This document shows positions 57,953 to 64,000 of a DNA stretch of 64,000 nucleotides, in pieces. Location of the stretch: NCBI GenBank assembly GCA_904066235.2, contig CAJFCV020000005.1:8799501-8863500 (forward strand), written 5' to 3'. The stretch comes from Bursaphelenchus xylophilus (lineage: Eukaryota > Nematoda > Chromadorea > Rhabditida > Aphelenchoididae). Made by a program: the position numbers and the translations under genes. The stretch's first letter is position 1; every line of letters starts with the position of its first letter. The notes beneath the pieces are model-generated. The model did no database searches and was not told the DNA's origin. It saw only the letters and a list, made by a program, of their open reading frames with translations.

Positions 57953-59156
57953 TGTCGTCTCTTCTTCTGGCTCCAGTGAGTCCTTGCGGTGAAATTTAGC
58001 CATCTGGCTGCATTCCAATTCAAAATCCTGGAAAAAATTATATTATACTAGGTAGTTTGTTAAAGGGATTGACTCTAACTTGGCAAAAACTCGATCAACA
58101 TCCCTCCTGGATGGTTCTTTGGAAAGCTACACCCATTTTCATGCTTCGGAATGTCCAAAATTACCTTCATTCGCCCAAAACACAAAAAATCTTGGATCAG
58201 CTGTCGTTAAAATTTTTGCCGAGTTGCCCTGAATCAGAAAACACAAAAAACATACCTTTTTCAGCGATCTTCATTCATCTTTCACCTTACATGATCCATT
58301 ACAAACAACAAATAAAAAAGAATTTTATTTTTTAGCGAGAGAGGCCAGCCGCGCAGGGTCCCGCAACGATAACAATCCTTGCTTGCGCTCCGGCTTTTTG
58401 AGACTCGGACTTTAAGTACTAAAAAAAATTTTTTTTGGATTTAGGGGATTTCGAAGGTGCTGGTTTCGAAAATCACGTTCATTTTTCCTCTAGTACTATA
58501 TAGTACTATTCTGATACTATATAGTACGAGGTCAAAATATGGCTTTTGACGTTAATGGTGTTGTTTTGGTGCTTAGTACTCTTCAAAAACACGTTTTAAA
58601 GACTTGGTGCTATATAGTACTACCTGATACTATGTAGTACGAGGTGTAAAGTTGGCCTTTAGGCGTTCGTGGTGTTGTTCTGGTGCTTAGTACGCCTATT
58701 TTTACTTCGTACTACATAGTATCAGAATAGTACTATGTAGTACTAGAGGAAAAATTTACATGATTTTCGAAATCAGCACCCTCGAAACCCCCTAAATCGA
58801 GTATTTATGAAAAAATCAAAAATTACTACTTTACAGTACTACTTAAGGAAAAAAGTAAGAATCAAAAAAATGAATGTCATTTTCGAAATGAGCACCCTCG
58901 ATTATCCTAACTTCGACATTTGCATGGAAGAAAAATAATACTTTTCGGTTTCCCCAATCGTACTTTTCCCCAATCGTCTTTTTCCCCAATCGTCCAACTC
59001 CGCTTTTTTGTCACTTTGCGAAGATAAAAGTTTTCTTTCAACTGTGAAATTTTCGTCTTTTGCAATCGGATTTTTTGGGTTGTCGCTCGCACCCTGACTT
59101 TTTCTGGACAGATCAAACGCCAAAAAATCACTCCAGCGACTTTGCGAACGGACGAG

Positions 59157-60988
59157 TACTCCGTCGTCCGGAGTACTCGCTAGGCATGTCTCAAACAGAT
59201 TGCTCTTTCCAAGAATCTAATGGGTTTCATCCGTGGTAGGGAATTTATCAATCAAGACCCTGTTGAACGGGCTTTCAAAAGTTTCATCGGCTTGCTCCTT
59301 TCTTTCTCACTGTCAAAAAAGTTGATCATTGTGAAATATCGGTCATCGATATCACAAAAATGCACCACATCGTCTTTTAATCCTCTGTCCACTCACCTTT
59401 GACTTTTTAGAAAAAAAGGCACTACATCCTTGTCTTCGCTTGAACCTATTTTATGCATTTACATCTTGTTGCCTTTAACCTCTTTTCGTCGTCTCCGATA
59501 AAAGTCGGGTCGCTAAGTGCTACTCTTCTCCGAATTTACTCGGCATTTAATTAAAAAAAGCAACGGCTGATAAAATTCCTTGAGTCATTTCACAGCGCCT
59601 GACTCCACTCACATCAATAATATCTGGGTAAAAATTGCGGATCTTCGTTTTCTGCCGCAAATTTTGGTCTTTTATTTATATGTTACAACAACACAGGGTA
59701 AAGAAAACTAACGCTAGGTAATACTAGAGAAAATTAGAAAAAGTGGACATATTTCAAGTCTTTGCCAAGTCTCCGCCGAGCCTTCGCCGAGCGTCCGCCG
59801 ACCATCCAACGGCTTTGCCAGGCCTCGTAGGCCTTCGTAAAACCTTTTTCGGCGGACAATTGTTTTGCGATTTTTTCTACAAAAGTTCCACTGTGTGCGG
59901 TGAAATAAAACTAGCGCGAAAAGGTAAAATTCTGCGCCAAAGATAACAAAGTCTGATACGTACGACACGAGACAACAACGGCGACGGATTTCGCGACTCC
60001 TATCGGTGCGAATCTTGGCACATTTTTCGCGGAGAGTTCCGAGAGTTCAAATGTGAGGGCATAAGTATCACAGACTTTCAAATTCATCAATACAAAACGT
60101 TAATTTTGACGAATTTTGCCCGAACTCTTCTTTATAATATCAGTACATGAAGGATTTTTTAAAAAGGAATTTTTTAAAAAGTCTGCCAAACTCCTACAAC
60201 GATGAAATCAAATATTATAGTTTGGGATCTTAAATTTGGGATGTTACGAATTGTGTGACCTTTGAGGGATTCGGATTTCAGTCCGTGTTCAGTTTGTGCT
60301 TTCCAATTTCTGAGAACAAACTTTGTCGCAGTGGTCTAAATAGCCTTGAAACAACCCCAAGATGTCTAGCTTAGAAATTAAAGTTCGAGATTTCTTCGCG
60401 GATGGAGGTAAGAAAATGTGGTATTCAGCGTGTCAGCAATACAATCAACTGCTTTTAAGCGTGCCAGCAAGACGAAGAAGTGGTACTCAGCGTGTCAGCA
60501 ATAACATCAGCGTTCCCAAAACATGATGAAAAGTACATGGACAGAAAAGTTCCTGTGGTCGCTCTCGTCTACAGCAAGGTGTTAAAGATCCTTGCACAGC
60601 ATGGGACAAAATTTTGAGCAACGAATATATTATATGTAGGTTCTTATGCACTTTACACAATTACGTTTCCTGCCGACGACACGCGGCCGCGGTGTCATAC
60701 CCGCGCGCGGGTATGACACCTTTAAGAAAAAAAGTTTGCGATCAGCATTTTCGATCATCCAGAAGCTACGCTTAGACGTCGAATTTACAAGATATAATAT
60801 ATGCCCAACTTTATCAAAATACCGTGCCCACAAATGCTGTGGCCGAAAATTATTGCCCACAAGTGTGGAAATATGAACGGAAACCCTTGCATTGAAGTGA
60901 ACGAATGGGAAGCCCCGTTCGCTGGGTATAAATCTATTATAGGAAGAGATCTTGTGCTCTCTTCAAAACGGCTTCGCGACTGTACCGT
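59157..60988. other. intergenic stretch, no supported gene
   Basis: 59760-59870 is rich in 'ccgccga' words like the arms of the 11461-12517 foldback. 60419-60508 contains a short direct duplication ('tcagcgtgtcagcaat'). 60361 has a short ATG frame (MSSLEIKVRDFFADGG) followed by GTAAG, too short to call. Confidence 0.35.
60691..60720. repeat. perfect 30-bp GC-rich palindrome
   Basis: Half-site GGTGTCATACCCGCG is followed directly by its exact reverse complement with no spacer. It is preceded by a NotI-like GCGGCCGC. Confidence 0.8.
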
Positions 60989-61123
60989 GTAGACATGGCT
61001 AGTGGGCCGGGCCCCCTATGGGGCCGGGCTGGGCCGGGCCAAGCGAGTTCGAAAGGCCCCCGGGCCGGGCCGACCTCTTCCGGCCCCCGGGCCAACCGTG
61101 GGCCCCTAACGGCCCCCAATGAC
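60989..61123. repeat. GC-rich GGGCCGGGCC repeat, copy 2
   Basis: About 120 bp dominated by ggcc/gggcc runs. It starts at 'gtagacatggctagtgggcc', inverse to the right edge of 6820-7015, and abuts the mariner-type MITE at 61126. Confidence 0.6.
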
Positions 61124-61125
61124 TA

Positions 61126-61821
61126 CAGGGTGCGGCAATTTTTCGGCCGGATTTTAATTTGCCATAACTTTTTTAGTTTTTGGGCAAATGTCAAAATTCT
61201 TTTTTTCCCTGAATCCATAGACAACCCCATTTTGTTTAATACCAAATATGTTATACCCGTTCATTAGACTACAGTAAAAATTCGAGACAAAGAAAAAGCT
61301 CTAATTTTCATAGCTGACAATGGAATTACCCCTAGTGCGACCCTCAGGTTTTCTTTAAATTTTGCATATGGGCCGGACATAGGCCACACATCAATTCCTG
61401 AAAGTTTCAGCCCGCACCTTTCAGGGGCGACCAAGATATTCAACGATTCTTTGCGGTCAGGAGGGCACATGAGTGGCCACACAGAAAAACTTTTTGGCTA
61501 TATCTTCGCTAGTTTTGTGCGGAGATAGCTGATTTTTTGTGGAAACGGTATTCTCCATGGCATGGACAGGCATGAAACTTTTTACGACAAAATTCGTAAA
61601 AAGAGTTATTTTTTCTGGCGATTTTCACACACGCCGAAAAAGCAGAGAAAACGACCGAAATGCCAATAACTATGAACTAGGTCCCTGTATATATAACATA
61701 CTTGGTATTAAACAAAATGGGGTTGTCTGAGGATTCAGGGAAAAAAAGAATTTTAACATTCGGATAAAAACTAAAAAAGTTATAGCCAATTCAAATCCGG
61801 CCGAAAAATTGCCGCACCCTG
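61126..61821. repeat. mariner-type foldback MITE, TIR CAGGGTGCGGCAATTTTTCG
   Basis: TA on both sides. Arms of about 130 bp ('cggccggatttt', 'accccattttgtttaatacc' in both arms). The centre, 61320-61640, is a partial GGGAAGTACCCCAAG-type MITE ('gaattacccctagtgcgacc'). Confidence 0.85.
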
Positions 61822-61829
61822 TAAATTTC

Positions 61830-62095
61830 TGAGTCTGAAAGCGAAATAAAACGCAGAGCCAAGAACCGATTGGGTTTTTTGAAGTAATTTAGGCTGATTT
61901 TTGCGCATGATTCTTGCAATGTGGTGCTGGTGTTGTCGTGCAGAATAAACATTTGTTCCATTTTCCTCCAGCATTTTTGGCGCCGCGGTCCAACTGCCGA
62001 CACTGCAGTTCTTCGGTGACAGCTTTGCCATCAAGGAGCAATTCCCAATAATTGGCCACACAACAGGCCTGTCCTGCAGGAGAGGTCGTTCTTGC
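61830..62095 (-). pseudogene. mariner transposase remnant
   Basis: Read on the minus strand with frameshifts. YWELLLDGKAVTEELQCRQL then DR matches the 'ELLPDGKTVTADLYCQQLDR' region of mariner transposases, and a shifted frame then gives ILHDNTSTTLQ in place of 'HDNARPH'. It is the decayed catalytic domain, adjoining the 61126-61821 element but outside its TIR. Confidence 0.5.
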
Positions 62096-62743
62096 CTAGA
62101 ACATCTTGGATCTTGGTTGATTGTGATTTCCGTGGCTGTTATTCCTTCACGATAATTGCAAAATTAAGACGTATCGAACAAGCAACTTTTTCTCAAACAT
62201 TTTTTCACATTTTGTCAGCGTAAACACGTTGCATATCAGCCTACATGTTATCACCTCAACCTTATGTAGTCACATGATAGAACTATCTAGAAACTTTCAC
62301 AACTTCCATAAGTTTTGCTGAAAAGGCAAAGACTTTCCGGCCACCAGCATTAACTCCCCAATGGTTTTCCCACAGCTGTCCTAAAAGAATGCAACCGCAC
62401 CACCAAAGCAACATGCCAAACACCTGCTCGCAATAAAATTGATTTACAGTTCAATTTAGAAACGTTTTATTTGACACGTTTTGGAAAGTGCTTAAAGTAC
62501 ATTTCACGGGTCAGCCGTGCGTCGGAGATCATATCAGATGTTGAAGGAGTTGTTTACAGGAAGAAGAGAAGGTCAACGGGGTTATTGTCGGTTCAGGCCG
62601 AACATTGGCGTCGAGCTGTTGTTGCTGGCGTTGTGTTGGGACTGCAGCGTGTTGCCAAAGAGTGGGTGGGAGTCTGGAATTTTCAAAGGGTTAGGTTGGT
62701 TAATTACGAAATGTTTTGTAGTAAAATAGCTAAAAAAATCGCT
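62096..62743. other. intergenic stretch, no supported gene
   Basis: A plus-strand open frame at 62471-62740 lacks an ATG near its start and runs into the following MITE. Confidence 0.35.
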
Positions 62744-63162
62744 TGGGAAGTACCCCAAGTGCGACGCCCAGATTTTGATGAAACTTGGCACAGATTTAGA
62801 GCAATTTTTTCTAAAATATAGGCGAGAATTCTAGCTCGCGCTTTGCAGAAACAGCCTATATTTTTAGATCGAAAGTCGGCGAAAATTTAGGACTTTTTGT
62901 CGAATTGCGGCACGAAAAGTTGCATACCTATTTCTACCGTAAAGGGTAATGTTTCCACAAAAAATCAATTTTTTCCGCACGAAACTGCCAAAGTTATTGC
63001 CAAAAAGCGTTTTTCTCTCTGCCCGCTCTCAAAAATGGTGCAATATCTCGGTGGCGCTTGCAAAGCGCAAGCTAAAACTTTCAGGAATTGATATTTAGTT
63101 GATGCCCGACATGTGCGCAAAATTTAAAGGAAATCTGAGAGTAGCACTTGGGGTACTTCCCG
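62744..63162. repeat. GGGAAGTACCCCAAG-family MITE, full copy 4
   Basis: 'gggaagtaccccaagtgcga' at left, 'gcacttggggtacttccc' at right, about 420 bp, in the orientation of copy 3. Confidence 0.8.
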
Positions 63163-64000
63163 TGAAATTTTTGGCCACAAATCTGTAGTAGCCAAAGAGC
63201 CTGCTTTGTATTTTACAACCTTTTTTGGCCACATTTCATCAAAAAATTAATTCTCACCCGGAAAGTTATTGTTTTCTCCGCTCCTCCTTTCGCCCATCAA
63301 CGCAACGATCCCAGAGTTGGCCAGCGACATTTTCCAGGCAAGCAGCTAAGCGCGGAACAATTTAACTTTTAATCCAGTAGTGTGTGGTTTACTTCTCGGA
63401 AGCGGTTGCGCCATTAAATAGCCGGCGGATTTGCAGATTCATCGAAGATTAATCCCTCGAAACTCACACCGACAATTCGCGGGCGGCACTTAATTAAAGT
63501 TGAGTTATCCCTCACACAGATGCGAATTCCACGATACCGCCGCGAAGAGTAAATCAAAAATTTGCCAGTTTAACGGGTTGTTGTGCAATCATCACGGATT
63601 TAATGGGGAAATTAAACGCCAATAACGCAGTTAACGTCTGATTTAAATAGATAATCTTTACATCCGCAGAATTTTTCAGATAAGTTCGAAAAAAATTTTT
63701 TATATTTTGAAGAGAATGTGCATTTAAAAAATGGTAATAATGACTGGTTAACACCTTGTGGTAACTATTCACGGCTATTATGTATCAGAAAACTTAATTC
63801 GCAACATCTAGCTGCCAAATCCATCGTTTGAATTTCCTGTTGAAAGCACATGTTGGCTAATTTTCAAAGACGGCCGCAGAATCTCCGCGGTTCTTCTAGC
63901 TGTCAGCAAAGTGGTTGCCCACAAGTGTGGGATATCACTTTATACAAGCTGGCTTGTCCTGATGAAGCTGTTCGTTGAAGTTTAGGTTGTTTCGTCGTTT
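63163..64000. other. right edge of the window, no gene seen
   Basis: Short frames only. 63919 has the hairpin-forming 'gcccacaagtgtggga'. Confidence 0.35.

Larger units (their letters stand above)
56293..58411. repeat. TTAA-flanked giant palindrome carrying a gene fragment
   Basis: TTAA lies on both sides. Ends AGTCCGAGTTTCAAAAAGCC and the inverse (one mismatch). Arms of about 650 bp (56293-56945 and 57195-58411, the latter interrupted at 57422-57952). The outer ~280 bp of the arms are identical at the protein-translation level (56369-56647 versus 58057-58335), so the palindrome is young. The arms contain exon-like sequence with splice signals. The spacer 56954-57185 is single copy. Confidence 0.85.
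56119..59001. repeat. ACGATTGGGG foldback, copy split by insertion
   Basis: Three tandem acgattgggg units at each end (five in the intact copy at 9636-10596). The left arm stops at the TTAA at 56289 and the arm sequence resumes at 58416 with 'gtactaaa'. Everything between is the 56293-58411 element. Confidence 0.8.
56088..59156. repeat. outermost layer of a four-level nested insertion
   Basis: Left 'tccgttcgcaaagtcg' (about 56091) and right 'cgactttgcgaacgga' are inverse and lie outside the ACGATTGGGG foldback. A similar end ('gcgacttttcgaacggacta') stands alone near 47258. A perfect-arm hairpin (cgagtactcc ... ggagtactcg, 59153-59179) marks the right edge. Confidence 0.55.

Noticed and set aside
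60995..61267. Gly/Pro/Arg-rich open frames on both strands
   Set aside because: Produced by the GGGCCGGGCC repeat, not a gene.

Overview
The window looks like a repeat-rich eukaryotic chromosome, most likely from a nematode. The protein-coding genes have many introns, mostly short, with GT(A/G)AG donors and TTTTCAG/TTTTTAG acceptors. Start codons can directly follow acceptor-like TTTCAG/TTTTTAG sites, as expected for trans-splicing. Repeats containing 'TTTCCCGCC', familiar from nematode introns, are common. Species cannot be named from the sequence alone. There is no rRNA, CRISPR or bacterial-type content.

Six genes are clear. (1) 13.3-14.4 kb (+): a small secreted Gly/Met-rich protein with two possible 3' terminal exons. 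(2) 14.7-21.0 kb (-): a complete 18-exon transmembrane adenylyl cyclase of 1,092 residues, closest by motif to the AC2/4/7 class, convergent with gene 1. (3) 35.4-36.3 kb (+): a secreted preproprotein with a dibasic site. (4) and (5) 44.7 and 47.8 kb (+): two paralogous tiny secreted peptides ending in TGNGL, each with its own TATA box. (6) 49.9-55.7 kb: a tight housekeeping cluster, with TRMT5 (tRNA m1G37 methyltransferase) and ATP5S/DMAC2L-like genes on the minus strand 224 bp apart (operon-like), and a divergent ZNF830-like zinc-finger gene sharing a 254-bp promoter region with TRMT5.

Most of the rest is mobile DNA, largely palindromic non-autonomous elements. At least ten families can be separated by their ends: a 'GTGGCAAAAAACGTACC' mariner-type MITE (6 copies), a 'TCAGTCTGTCGGGAAAAT' MITE (8 or more), an 'ACAGGGGAAGTACCCCAAG' MITE (4 full plus fragments), two foldback families carrying tRNA-like Pol III promoters, an 'ACGATTGGGG' foldback, a piggyBac-type TTAA MITE, several 'CAGGGTG' mariner-type elements, and a degenerate 1.9-kb mariner with a rearranged transposase. 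Nesting is extreme. 1495-4227 and 56088-59156 are concentric Russian-doll palindromes, and each holds what looks like a captured, spliced gene fragment at its core.

The most unusual observations are the concentric foldbacks with captured exons, the shared ACARGGRAAGT ends of three foldback families (two of them with tRNA-like promoters), the alternative terminal exon of the Gly/Met gene, the lineage-specific secreted peptide pair, and a short motif (TTGGCATTCTGTTTCAAG) scattered through the cyclase introns that is also subterminal in an insertion element.
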